A stretch of 13,237 nt of DNA, from contig JAPJMP010000063.1 of assembly GCA_026461645.1 (NCBI GenBank), forward strand, positions 1 to 13,237. Direction: 5' to 3'. A model generated the notes under the pieces. That model was not told where the DNA came from and did no database searches. It was given only the letters and a program-made list of their open reading frames with translations. Within the stretch, counting starts at the first letter, position 1. Every line of letters starts with the position of its first letter. Below, in pieces: positions 1 through 6,626 of this stretch. This DNA is from Burkholderiales bacterium (lineage in GTDB: Bacteria > Pseudomonadota > Gammaproteobacteria > Burkholderiales > UBA11063). Position numbers and translations under genes: made by a program.

Positions 1-2
1 AT

Positions 3-269
3 AATAAATTATTTAATAAAGATGAATGTGCAATTTATCAGGATCATTATATTGAGTATATCTTACAAACAAGCATTGGTTTTGCTGGAGCTGAAATTTG
101 TCGAAGAATATGTGGTATTGCCGGAGTTAAAGAGATTAGAAATATTACAGATGTTGTACTAAAAAATAAGGCTGAAGATATGGCATTAAATGCAGGTGTT
201 TTTATGGTAGAAAATTTTAAAAACATTAATAGAATTCAAGACTTAATAGTAAAAATTAGCGATTTTTAA
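3..269 (+). CDS. mtnK: S-methyl-5-thioribose kinase, C-terminal fragment (5' end outside window)
   Basis: The reading frame is open from position 3 to a TAA at 267-269 and gives 88 residues with no start in view, so it is the 3' end of a longer gene. The segment FAGAEICRRICGIAGV, followed by ITD and then a helix with KAEDMALNAGVFMV, resembles the C-terminal end of bacterial methylthioribose kinases, where an F-A-G-(C/A)-E-x-x-R-R-x-x-G-x-A-H-V block precedes the closing helix. MtnK phosphorylates 5-methylthioribose with ATP in the methionine salvage pathway, in the cytoplasm. The catalytic part of the phosphotransferase fold lies outside the window, so function rests on the tail alone. It converges with the sugar kinase gene on the other strand. 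Another aminoglycoside-phosphotransferase-fold kinase is possible. Confidence 0.7.
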   Translation, partial: NKLFNKDECAIYQDHYIEYILQTSIGFAGAEICRRICGIAGVKEIRNITDVVLKNKAEDMALNAGVFMVENFKNINRIQDLIVKISDF

Positions 270-372
270 TTTAGATTCATAAGCGTAGAAGTGCCTAGAT
301 AGATTGATGGTTCAATTGAGATAACCGGTCCAATTGTTCTGCTTTTATTATTTTAGTAATAATTAGTTTGAA

Positions 373-466
373 ATTCCGCGGTGACTTGAATTGAAGTCGC
401 TTCCTAAAGTCATCTACAATTAGTCCTACATACTTAGTATAGTTTTCTTGTTCGTTATCATTAGCT
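373..466 (-). pseudogene. Degenerate 3'-terminal fragment of the tmRNA gene
   Basis: Read on the minus strand, this stretch begins with 54 bases identical to the intact ssrA gene (its 2802-2749). The next 40 bases (412-373) align without gaps to the last 40 bases of ssrA, including T-arm and acceptor, at 25 of 40 positions by my count, or 21 of 30 in the part nearest the identical block. The T-loop TTCAATT is retained, but the T-stem no longer pairs in the normal register, the acceptor strand is not conserved and there is no CCA end. It cannot be a working tmRNA 3' half. It is best explained as the original ssrA 3' end displaced by an insertion and then decaying. Confidence 0.75.
413..466 (-). 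repeat. 54-bp direct repeat, distal copy (candidate attachment site)
   Basis: This block is identical base for base and in the same orientation to 2749-2802 inside ssrA. It ends one base short of the stop codon of the ROK kinase gene (TAA on the minus strand at 468-470). Beyond 466 the two copies diverge at once. Toward lower coordinates they continue with weaker similarity. Confidence 0.95.
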
Positions 467-467
467 T

Positions 468-1316
468 TTAATGATTATTATTAAAATATAATGCAGCAGC
501 ACCTAATATTTGAATATCTGCAGTTGCAGTACAAATAATCTTTAAGCGATTAATAATCAAAGGATATGGAAATTTAGCTAATTCTTCATATATTGCACTT
601 TGATATAAGGCATAACCACTTGCAATTGATCCACCTAGTAAAATTACTTCTGGATCAAAGGCGGCAACAATCGAATAGATTAATTTACCTAAATGATGAC
701 CAAATTCATTACAAATTGCTATGGCATCTGTATTACCATTTTGAGCCTGATGAAATACTTCTTCAGCGGTTGTGGAATATTTTAAGGTAAAAAACATTCC
801 ACTACAATAGTTTTCATATTTGCTGTCTAAGTATAACATTTCACCAAATTCACCAGAGCCACAATTGACATCGATTAATAATTTACCATTATTAATGATT
901 CCCCCGCCAACTCCAGTGCCAATTGTTATACCAATAAAATTTGTATAATTTTTACCGGTGCCATACAAATATTCACCCAGGGCAAAACAATTAGCATCAT
1001 TATTTACCGCCACTTGACAGGAATAACGTTGTTGTAATATGTCTTTTAATGGCACTTCTTGCCATTGCGGAATATTCTGTACATTATAAACAATACCGGA
1101 ATTACGCTCTACTATACTTGGAACGCCAATACCAATTGCCACAACCTCTGGTTCAATTATTTCATCTATGCATTGAAAGATTAAATCTAAAACATTTTGA
1201 TAAGTTTTATTAGTAGGAAGTTTAGCTTTAGTATAGCGAATAATTTTGCCATTAACAACCAATCCAGCACGAATATTACTTGCACCTAAATCAATACCAA
1301 TAACTTTACTGGTCAT
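468..1316 (-). CDS. ROK-family sugar kinase, variant lacking the zinc-binding motif
   Basis: The protein has 282 residues, slightly short for the family. It carries the N-terminal phosphate-binding motif GIDLGASNIRAGLV (7-20), the substrate-side block NNDANCFALGEYLYGTG (105-121) with D107 as expected catalytic base, a second glycine-rich ATP segment IGITIGTGVGGG (128-139) and the C-terminal ILLGGSIASG (225-234). ROK kinases phosphorylate hexoses or hexosamines such as glucose, allose, N-acetylglucosamine or mannose. The usual GH...CxCGxxGCxE zinc site is absent: GEFGEM (155-160) has Glu where His is usual, and YCSGMFF (170-176) replaces the cysteine cluster. I recall similar non-zinc ROK proteins in Bacteroidetes but cannot verify it. 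The start overlaps the permease gene by 11 bases, with an AAAAGG upstream, so the two are probably co-translated. Substrate unknown. Confidence 0.85.
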   Translation of the reverse strand: MTSKVIGIDLGASNIRAGLVVNGKIIRYTKAKLPTNKTYQNVLDLIFQCIDEIIEPEVVAIGIGVPSIVERNSGIVYNVQNIPQWQEVPLKDILQQRYSCQVAVNNDANCFALGEYLYGTGKNYTNFIGITIGTGVGGGIINNGKLLIDVNCGSGEFGEMLYLDSKYENYCSGMFFTLKYSTTAEEVFHQAQNGNTDAIAICNEFGHHLGKLIYSIVAAFDPEVILLGGSIASGYALYQSAIYEELAKFPYPLIINRLKIICTATADIQILGAAALYFNNNH

Positions 1317-2562
1317 AACTAATTAGCCTTTTACTTGAAAAAATTGTTTTGTTTTTAACTAATGGGCGCGCAAAAATAGCTATTGCTAATTGATAGGCTA
1401 GGGTTAAATAGATTAGGCACATACCAAATTTTAAACCAATAGCGTTGCCAATAATTCCCTCAAGAAGAGGAATAACTGCACCACCAATAATTGCAGTACA
1501 CAAAATTCCAGCAAAAGTACCATGATTATGTGATAACGAATTTAATCCTAAAGAAAAGACGCCAGGATACATAACAGAGGTACAGAAACCAAAAGCTGGA
1601 AATGCCCATATTGCAATTTGATAGTTACCAAATAAAGCTAGACTTAAAATTATCATGCCAGCAATAACAAAACTTGCTAGTATAATTTTTTGATCCAATA
1701 ATTTTATTAATAACAATCCAATTACACAACCCAATGCTTGTCCTGCCCAAAATAATGCGGATACATGCGCCCCAATAGTATCTGGATTGGCTTGATAATA
1801 TGTGTTTAAGAATTTTGAAATCCATAATGCTACTCCTTGCTCTGTACCAACATAAGCAAAGACTCCAATAAAATATACCCAAACTGTTTTATTTTTACAC
1901 AGTTGAAGAATAATTGATAATCCCTCAACTTTTTCATCATTGGTAAGTTGTATTTTAGGAAATTTAACTAAGATAATAATTAATAATAATATTGCAAATA
2001 ATAAGGATGAAACTAAGTAAAATGATATCCAGGGCATATTAGTTGGAGCAGCAATGGCTAAAATCTTTAATACTCCATTTTGAGCATTAGATAAATTTTG
2101 TACTAAATAAGAATAAACATAGGGAGAACCAAATGAACCACAAGCAAAAATCATTTGTGCCATTACTGAATAAAATGAGTAATGTTCTTCGCCACCAGCA
2201 GTTCGAAGTAGAGGATTAATTACTACTTGAAGCATTGCTAGTCCTAATCCCATAAAAAATAATGAAATAAGATAAACTATTAATGACGGTATAAAGGTAA
2301 AAATTAGGCAAGCAATTACGGCAAACAACATTCCTAATAGTGTAATTTTTTTAGTCCCATATCTATCGGTTAAATATCCTGTAGGTAATGAACCAACTCC
2401 ATAGGCAATAAAGAAAGCAAAGGGTAGAAATCCAGCCAAACCCAAGGACATATGAAAGCTTGCATTTGCCTCTGGCATAATTGGGCCTAAAATATTAGTG
2501 AGGAAAGAAATAGCAAAGAAAGTTAACATGACAATTAATACTAATAGTCGGCTACGTTGCAT
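1306..2562 (-). CDS. FHS-type MFS sugar permease (FucP/GluP-like)
   Basis: This 418-residue protein has about 12 hydrophobic segments spanning the inner membrane. The loop between the second and third helices has the MFS motif GYLTDRYGTKK (62-72). The block GLGLAMLQVVINPLLRTAGGEE (105-126), followed by an SVMAQMIFACGSFGSPY stretch (132-148), fits the fucose:proton symporter (FHS) branch, which includes fucose, glucose/galactose and N-acetylglucosamine permeases. It probably imports a monosaccharide with protons. The start is supported by an AGGAG (2570-2574, minus strand) seven bases before the ATG. It is first in a two-gene unit with the kinase, fitting uptake followed by phosphorylation of one sugar. 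The module lies between the ssrA repeats, so it may be acquired. The exact sugar cannot be read from the sequence. Confidence 0.85.
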   Translation of the reverse strand: MQRSRLLVLIVMLTFFAISFLTNILGPIMPEANASFHMSLGLAGFLPFAFFIAYGVGSLPTGYLTDRYGTKKITLLGMLFAVIACLIFTFIPSLIVYLISLFFMGLGLAMLQVVINPLLRTAGGEEHYSFYSVMAQMIFACGSFGSPYVYSYLVQNLSNAQNGVLKILAIAAPTNMPWISFYLVSSLLFAILLLIIILVKFPKIQLTNDEKVEGLSIILQLCKNKTVWVYFIGVFAYVGTEQGVALWISKFLNTYYQANPDTIGAHVSALFWAGQALGCVIGLLLIKLLDQKIILASFVIAGMIILSLALFGNYQIAIWAFPAFGFCTSVMYPGVFSLGLNSLSHNHGTFAGILCTAIIGGAVIPLLEGIIGNAIGLKFGMCLIYLTLAYQLAIAIFARPLVKNKTIFSSKRLISYDQ

Positions 2563-2708
2563 TAAGTTTCTCCTAATTTATAAAATAAAGAATAAAGGCT
2601 ACTAGATATAATTATATAATAAAATAAGATTGAGCTAAGAATTGTTATATGGCTTAGAGTTTGATAAAAAACCACAAAGATAAAAAATAATATTTTTATT
2701 TGATTAAA
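2563..2708. other. Leader between ssrA and the permease gene
   Basis: These 146 non-coding bases are very AT-rich. Just downstream of the tmRNA 3' end an A/T-only fold (AAAAATATTATTTTT on the minus strand) might slow polymerase, but no G-C-rich terminator is present. Read-through from ssrA into the sugar operon is therefore possible. Confidence 0.4.
2611..2616 (-). promoter_or_regulatory. Possible -10 element of the permease-kinase operon
   Basis: A perfect TATAAT on the minus strand would start transcription about 40 bases before the permease ATG. The candidate -35 (TTAGCT, 2633-2638, spacing 16) matches only three of six consensus bases. The region is so AT-rich that such a match can arise by chance. 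Confidence 0.3.
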
Positions 2709-2748
2709 TGGTGGAGGTGGCGGGAATTGAACCCGCGTCCGAAAGCCC

Positions 2749-2802
2749 TCTACAATTAGTCCTACATACTTAGTATAGTTTTCTTGTTCGTTATCATTAG
2801 CT
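2749..2802 (-). repeat. 54-bp direct repeat, copy inside the intact ssrA gene
   Basis: This is the second copy of the 413-466 repeat. It lies in the 3' third of tmRNA, covering the region just upstream of the strand that pairs with the 5' end, and stops about 29 bases before the end of the T-arm. Bases 2709-2748 complete the functional 3' end. Confidence 0.95.
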
Positions 2803-2933
2803 CTACTATACAAGATTAATAATAACTAACTACATAAGTCTTGATATATTTAAGTAGTCAAAATATATCACAGTCTATCTAATATGACACTGTGATTTAA
2901 CTGATAGACAAATTAAGACAGCGCAAGTAGATA

Positions 2934-2996
2934 CTAAGCTACTTGTAACATAGTTTCGTCGTTAGACGCCACCATGTTTGCAAATTTAGTTTTTGC
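2934..2996 (-). other. tmRNA-encoded proteolysis tag frame
   Basis: From the likely resume codon GCA (2994-2996) the frame reads AKTKFANMVASNDETMLQVA and stops at TAG (2934-2936). With the alanine carried by tmRNA itself the tag would be 21 residues. The NDET core resembles the ANDETYALAA tag of Neisseria, and the AN-x-VA-x-ND spacing resembles the long Francisella tag. The end is LQVA instead of the usual ALAA. The resume codon is inferred: a second GCA six codons later (GCAAAC) would give a shorter tag in the same frame. Confidence 0.75.
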
Positions 2997-3108
2997 ATTT
3001 AATTTACACAATGTTTAACGTGCGACTGCGATCACGGTATGCACTTTATTGCTTTGTAACCCCCGTCGAAGCCATGTCACCCCCGGAGTTTAAGAATAAA
3101 CTATATAT

Positions 3109-3117
3109 ATTATACCA
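3109..3117 (-). promoter_or_regulatory. Extended -10 promoter of ssrA
   Basis: The minus strand reads TGGTATAAT, a full extended -10, with 24 bases between it and the mature tmRNA 5' end. That leaves a short leader for RNase P to remove. No good -35 is visible 16-18 bases upstream, as is normal for extended -10 promoters. Confidence 0.65.
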
Positions 3118-3156
3118 TAATTTCTAAGAATTAATTTTATAATTACAGTGCTAAAA

Positions 3157-3165
3157 TGTTATAAT
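3157..3165 (+). promoter_or_regulatory. Extended -10 promoter of the ftsE operon
   Basis: TGTTATAAT is an extended -10 located 48 bases before the ftsE ATG. No convincing -35 precedes it. It is back-to-back with the ssrA promoter, about 40 bases away, with an AT-rich stretch between. Confidence 0.6.
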
Positions 3166-3213
3166 TTGAGGTTAATGGATTTAATTAGCGTGTTTTTTTA
3201 GAAGTAATATAGT

Positions 3214-3879
3214 ATGGATAACAAAATAATAGTTTTCAATCAAGTATCTAAAATATATCCTGGCAATATTGCTGCTATACAAAATATTTCCTTAAGTATT
3301 GATAGAGGAGAGCTTGTTTTTTTAGCTGGGCATTCTGGTGCTGGTAAAACTACAATTTTGAAATTAATTGCTGGAATTGAAACTTCCACAACTGGAAGTG
3401 TAAGGGTAAATAATTTTGAATTATCTACCACTAAAACTAATCATAGAACCTTTATTCGTCAACATATTGGCTTTATTTTTCAAGATCATAAAATTTTATA
3501 TGATAGAAATGTTTATGAAAATGTAAGATTGCCTTTAGATATTCTAGGCTATTCTGAGAAAAAAATTAAAGAACGTGTTGTGTATGCCCTAGCTAGCGTC
3601 GGTTTAGAAAATAAAATATACTCTCAACCACAGCAGTTATCTGGTGGCGAACAACAAAGATTATGTATAGCGCGCGCAATTATTCATCAGCCTAAAATAT
3701 TATTGGCGGATGAACCAACAGCAAATCTTGATCGTGACAATGCCCTGCGAACATTAGAATTATTTAAGACCTTTCATAAAGCTGGAGTTACTATTGTTAT
3801 TTCAGCACATGACGAGTCAATTCTTAATGACTATGGCAAACGAATTATTCGCCTAAACATGGGCCAATTTAGAGGTTAA
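3214..3879 (+). CDS. ftsE: Cell division ATP-binding protein FtsE
   Basis: This 221-residue ABC ATPase is of normal FtsE length. It has the Walker A motif GHSGAGKTT (39-47), Q-loop Gln90 in FIFQD, signature LSGGEQQR (142-149), Walker B ILLADEP (162-168) with catalytic E167, a D-loop (NLD, 171-173) and switch His199. The stretch FQDHKILYDRNVYENVRLPL (89-108) is typical of FtsE (compare FQDHxLLxDRTVxxNVxxPL). FtsE binds FtsX at the septum, and the complex activates periplasmic peptidoglycan hydrolases. The ribosome-binding site is weak (AGAAG about ten bases upstream). The stop lies four bases before ftsX, so the two genes are surely co-expressed. Confidence 0.95.
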   Translation: MDNKIIVFNQVSKIYPGNIAAIQNISLSIDRGELVFLAGHSGAGKTTILKLIAGIETSTTGSVRVNNFELSTTKTNHRTFIRQHIGFIFQDHKILYDRNVYENVRLPLDILGYSEKKIKERVVYALASVGLENKIYSQPQQLSGGEQQRLCIARAIIHQPKILLADEPTANLDRDNALRTLELFKTFHKAGVTIVISAHDESILNDYGKRIIRLNMGQFRG

Positions 3880-3883
3880 GGTA

Positions 3884-4804
3884 ATGAAGTTATTTACAAT
3901 GCATTATCGAGGTTGTATCTCGGCATTCATTCGAATTTTTAATAAACCGCTGGCAAATTTATTGAATATTATTGTAATAGCAATAATCCTGTCTATGCTA
4001 AGTATAGTTTTTATTTTAGGTAAAAGTACACAAACGTGGGAAAAAAATAATGTTAATTATCCACAAATTATGATTTTTTTGAACCAAGATGCTAAACAAA
4101 ATGATGTGTCGGTAATTGAGGCCGCATTAAATAAATTTAATAAACGCTTAATTAAAGATTATCAATTTATTGGAAAAGAGCAAGGACTAAAAGAATTAAG
4201 TCAAGATACTCAAACTAAAAAGATTGCCTCAGATTTGATTGACGAAAGTGCCAATCCGTTGCCGGATATTTTAATTATTAATACGACAACCACTGATACT
4301 AAGTTATTAACACAACTTACTTCAAAAATAGAAAAGATGAGCAATGTGGATGATGTTCAAATGGATAGTAATTATGCCCAGAAAGTAAATGACTTATTAG
4401 TTTTTGTTAAGCATATTACTGGCTTGCTACAAATAGTATTTATTGTTGTTTTTGTTATTATTATTTATAATATGATTCGTTTAGAGATGATGCTGTGTCA
4501 AACTGAAATCACTGTTTCGCGTTTAATTGGCGCATCAGATAGTTTTATTATGCGGCCGCTAGCTTATTACGCAATATTACAAGTTGTTTTAGGCAGCGTG
4601 GTGTCATATCTTATGGTAAATCAATTTATTAATTATTTGAATAATTTATTTTTGCAATTAAATAACTTATTTGGTAATGATTTTTTACTAAGTAAAATGA
4701 GTTATCAGCAATGTGGGCAAATGTTAGCTAGTCTAATTGTTTTTACTATTTTGGCGGTATTTCTTGCTGTCAGATGGGTTTTTAAGAATAGTTATTCGCA
4801 ATAA
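3884..4804 (+). CDS. ftsX: Cell division protein FtsX
   Basis: The 306-residue inner-membrane protein has the FtsX layout. A cytoplasmic N-terminus is followed by a first membrane helix (about 25-46), a periplasmic domain (about 50-175) and three more helices (about 175-199, 226-247, 279-300). The periplasmic segment contains NPLPD (124-128), a conserved FtsX sequence, and the loop after helix two has EITVSRLIGASDSFIMRP (208-225), the usual coupling loop for FtsE. FtsX transmits FtsE ATP hydrolysis to murein hydrolase activators. At about 306 residues it is shorter than the E. coli protein (352) and closer to betaproteobacterial ones. An AGAGG/AAGG lies just upstream of the ATG. Confidence 0.93.
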   Translation: MKLFTMHYRGCISAFIRIFNKPLANLLNIIVIAIILSMLSIVFILGKSTQTWEKNNVNYPQIMIFLNQDAKQNDVSVIEAALNKFNKRLIKDYQFIGKEQGLKELSQDTQTKKIASDLIDESANPLPDILIINTTTTDTKLLTQLTSKIEKMSNVDDVQMDSNYAQKVNDLLVFVKHITGLLQIVFIVVFVIIIYNMIRLEMMLCQTEITVSRLIGASDSFIMRPLAYYAILQVVLGSVVSYLMVNQFINYLNNLFLQLNNLFGNDFLLSKMSYQQCGQMLASLIVFTILAVFLAVRWVFKNSYSQ

Positions 4805-4809
4805 AAATT

Positions 4810-5838
4810 ATGTTAAAAGTAAGTGATTTTGATTATTTTCTGCCACCAGAATTAATTGCCTACAATCCACCACCACAAAGAGATAGTAGTCGTTTATTAA
4901 TAGTTAATGCCGCTAACTCTCTTATTGCCACTCAATTTAAAGATATAGTCAATGCAATTAATAAAAATGATTTAGTAATTTTTAATAATTCTAAAGTCAT
5001 AAAGGCACGATTATTTGGTAATAAAATTTCAGGTGGTAAAATTGAGGTTTTAATTGAAAGAATTCTGACAAATAATAATTTGCTAGCATTTGTGCGCTCT
5101 AATAAAAAAATTTATTTAGGTATGATCATTCAATTACCCAACAATATTAAGGTTGAAGTGGTAAAAATAATTGATGGTAATTTTGAACTTGCTTTAATTA
5201 ATAATAATTTAAATTGGTTGCTTTATTTAGAACAATTTGGTCATATTCCATTACCACACTACATTAAACGGTTTGATACTGCAGAAGATGAGCAACGTTA
5301 TCAGACAGTATATGCCAAATTAGCGGGTTCAGTTGCAGCACCAACTGCCGGATTGCATTTTACTAATGAATTATTAGCTTCAATTGAGCAAAAGGGTGCT
5401 AAATGTGCTTTTGTAACATTGCATGTAGGTGCTGGCACTTTTAAACCAGTTACTGCTAATTATGTTCATGAACATAAAATGCATAGTGAGTATTATAGTA
5501 TCGAGCAGGATACCATTACTGCCATTGAAAATTGTCACAAAAATGGCGGCAATATAATTGCAGTTGGCACAACAACTTTACGGACGTTAGAGACAGCGGC
5601 CCAGCACAATTTTACACAACTTAATGGTGAAACTGATATATTTATAACGCCAGGATTTAAATTTAAAGTGGTGAATAAATTAATTACAAATTTTCATTTG
5701 CCTAAATCAACTCTATTGATGCTAGTATCTGCATTTGCCGGATCTGATGTGATTCAAAAGGCATATAGTTACGCCATAGATAACAAATTTAGATTTTTTA
5801 GTTATGGTGATGCAATGTTGCTAAAACGCAAAGATTAA
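4810..5838 (+). CDS. queA: S-adenosylmethionine:tRNA ribosyltransferase-isomerase
   Basis: This 342-residue protein matches QueA along its length. Visible blocks are FLPPELIAYNPPPQRDSSRLL (10-30), VIFNNSKVIKARLFG (56-70), DEQRYQTVYAK (160-170), GSVAAPTAGLHFT (173-185), LHVGAGTFKPV (204-214), VGTTTLRTLE (252-261), NFHLPKSTLLMLVSAFAG (294-311) and the closing FFSYGDAMLL (329-338). QueA moves the ribosyl group of SAM onto 7-aminomethyl-7-deazaguanine in tRNAs with a GUN anticodon, forming epoxyqueuosine. The gene starts five bases after ftsX with no visible Shine-Dalgarno sequence, which suggests translational coupling. Its usual partner tgt is not in the window. Confidence 0.96.
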   Translation: MLKVSDFDYFLPPELIAYNPPPQRDSSRLLIVNAANSLIATQFKDIVNAINKNDLVIFNNSKVIKARLFGNKISGGKIEVLIERILTNNNLLAFVRSNKKIYLGMIIQLPNNIKVEVVKIIDGNFELALINNNLNWLLYLEQFGHIPLPHYIKRFDTAEDEQRYQTVYAKLAGSVAAPTAGLHFTNELLASIEQKGAKCAFVTLHVGAGTFKPVTANYVHEHKMHSEYYSIEQDTITAIENCHKNGGNIIAVGTTTLRTLETAAQHNFTQLNGETDIFITPGFKFKVVNKLITNFHLPKSTLLMLVSAFAGSDVIQKAYSYAIDNKFRFFSYGDAMLLKRKD

Positions 5839-5846
5839 ATGCGATG

Positions 5847-5855
5847 TGATATAAT
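5847..5855 (+). promoter_or_regulatory. Extended -10 promoter before ubiE
   Basis: TGATATAAT lies just after the queA stop codon and 33 bases before the ubiE ATG, in a 50-base gap. A matching -35 is not evident. It probably starts the ubiE-ubiJ-ubiB-RNB-EamA transcript. Confidence 0.55.
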
Positions 5856-5888
5856 AGATTTTCACTTAAAGCATCTTTTGGATATAAA

Positions 5889-6626
5889 ATGACAAAAAAG
5901 ACTCATTTTGGTTTTACTGCAGTTGATGAAGAACAAAAATCAAATCTTGTAGCTGATGTATTTCATAGTGTTGCCCAAAATTATGATTTAATGAATGATG
6001 TTATGTCATTGGGGTTACATCGGTTATGGAAAAAGTTTACGTTTTTTACTGCAGAAGTAAAATCTGGCGATAAAGTCCTGGATATAGCAGGCGGTACTGG
6101 TGATATGACCTTTGGTTTTAGTCAGTTGGTTGGTAAAGATGGTGAAGTTTGGCATACTGATATTAATTCTTCGATGTTAAAAATAGGTAAAGACAGATTA
6201 TTAGATAAAGGAGTGATAACTCCTAGTTGTTTGTGTGATGCGGAAAAGCTACCCTTTAAAAATAATTATTTTGATGCTGTATGCGTGTCATTTGGTTTAA
6301 GAAATATGACCAATAAGGATTTAGCTTTAGCAGAAATGTACCGAGTTTTAAAACCCGGTGGAGTAGTTATAGTTCTTGAATTTTCTAAAATTTATAAACC
6401 ATTAGAAAAATTATATGATGTATATTCATTTAAATTTCTACCGTTTATGGGTAAATTAATTGCGAAAGATGAAAATAGTTATAAATATCTTGCTGAATCA
6501 ATCCGCATGCATCCTGACCAAGAAGCATTAAAACAAATCATGCTTGATGTTGGCTTCAATAAAGTTAATTATCATAATTTAGCTTTCGGTATAACTGCTT
6601 TACATAAAGGTTATAAAGCATGCTAA
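5889..6626 (+). CDS. ubiE: Ubiquinone/menaquinone biosynthesis C-methyltransferase UbiE
   Basis: The protein has 245 residues, normal for UbiE. The family signature [17 protein letters not shown] is at 32-48. The SAM-binding motif DIAGGTGD is at 65-72, followed by the acidic residue D91 of strand two. FGLRNMTN (135-142) and [14 protein letters not shown] (153-166) are the other class I methyltransferase and UbiE hallmarks. The C-terminal block [14 protein letters not shown] (205-218) is also typical. UbiE methylates the ring carbon of the benzoquinol (or demethylmenaquinol) intermediate at the inner face of the membrane. It is preceded by a putative promoter and overlaps ubiJ by seven bases. 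Confidence 0.97.
   Translation: MTKKTHFGFTAVDEEQKSNLVADVFHSVAQNYDLMNDVMSLGLHRLWKKFTFFTAEVKSGDKVLDIAGGTGDMTFGFSQLVGKDGEVWHTDINSSMLKIGKDRLLDKGVITPSCLCDAEKLPFKNNYFDAVCVSFGLRNMTNKDLALAEMYRVLKPGGVVIVLEFSKIYKPLEKLYDVYSFKFLPFMGKLIAKDENSYKYLAESIRMHPDQEALKQIMLDVGFNKVNYHNLAFGITALHKGYKAC

Larger units (their letters stand above)
270..467. other. Intergenic region between convergent genes, containing an ssrA relic
   Basis: No open frame of note lies here. Positions 373-466 hold the decayed tmRNA 3' end described separately. A weak AT-only hairpin (ttatta at 345-350 pairing with taataa at 357-362) could end transcription of the minus-strand sugar operon, but it has no G-C pairs. Nothing recognisable was found in 270-340. 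Confidence 0.5.
413..2748. mobile_element. Putative ssrA-integrated genomic islet carrying a sugar permease and kinase
   Basis: The segment is bounded by 54-bp direct repeats derived from ssrA. It has the geometry expected of site-specific integration into tmRNA: the gene keeps an intact 3' end on the element side, while the displaced original 3' end remains at the far border as a relic. tmRNA genes are well-known targets of tyrosine-recombinase islands. The cargo seen is only the FHS permease and the ROK kinase. No integrase, excisionase, transposase or inverted repeat is visible, so the element is either a remnant whose integrase was deleted or a segment moved by another route. Base composition does not obviously differ from the flanks. 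The duplication is seen; the mobile origin is inferred. Confidence 0.45.
2709..3084 (-). ncRNA. ssrA: Transfer-messenger RNA (tmRNA)
   Basis: This is a 376-base one-piece tmRNA. The 5' end reads GGGGGTGACATGGCTTCGAC and the 3' end CACCTCCACCA with encoded CCA. The two ends form a 7-bp acceptor stem containing the G3:U70 pair recognised by alanyl-tRNA synthetase. The T-arm is GCGGG-TTCAATT-CCCGC (2720-2736). AAAGC near the 5' end can pair with GCTTT near the 3' end, as in the P2 helix. tmRNA rescues ribosomes stalled on broken mRNA, with SmpB, and tags the nascent protein for proteolysis. It is divergent from ftsE and has its own extended -10 promoter. The 3' part carries the 54-bp repeat, so the gene was probably re-formed after an integration. 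Confidence 0.97.

Noticed and set aside
308..330. T-arm-like GGTTCAATTGAG sequence that could be part of a tRNA
   Set aside because: No matching T-stem, anticodon arm or acceptor stem could be drawn around it.
593..790. Plus-strand open frame of 65 codons
   Set aside because: It lies entirely inside the ROK kinase gene on the opposite strand and has no family features.
1625..1882. Second minus-strand open frame within the permease gene
   Set aside because: Alternate frame of a clear membrane protein; no independent support.
2562..2813. Open frame of 83 codons on the minus strand across the ssrA 3' end
   Set aside because: It is a translation of tmRNA and the following leader. The TRVQFPPPPP stretch is the usual artefact of reading through a T-arm and CCA end.
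3240..3431. Minus-strand open frame opposite ftsE
   Set aside because: It is antisense to the Walker A region of a well-supported gene.
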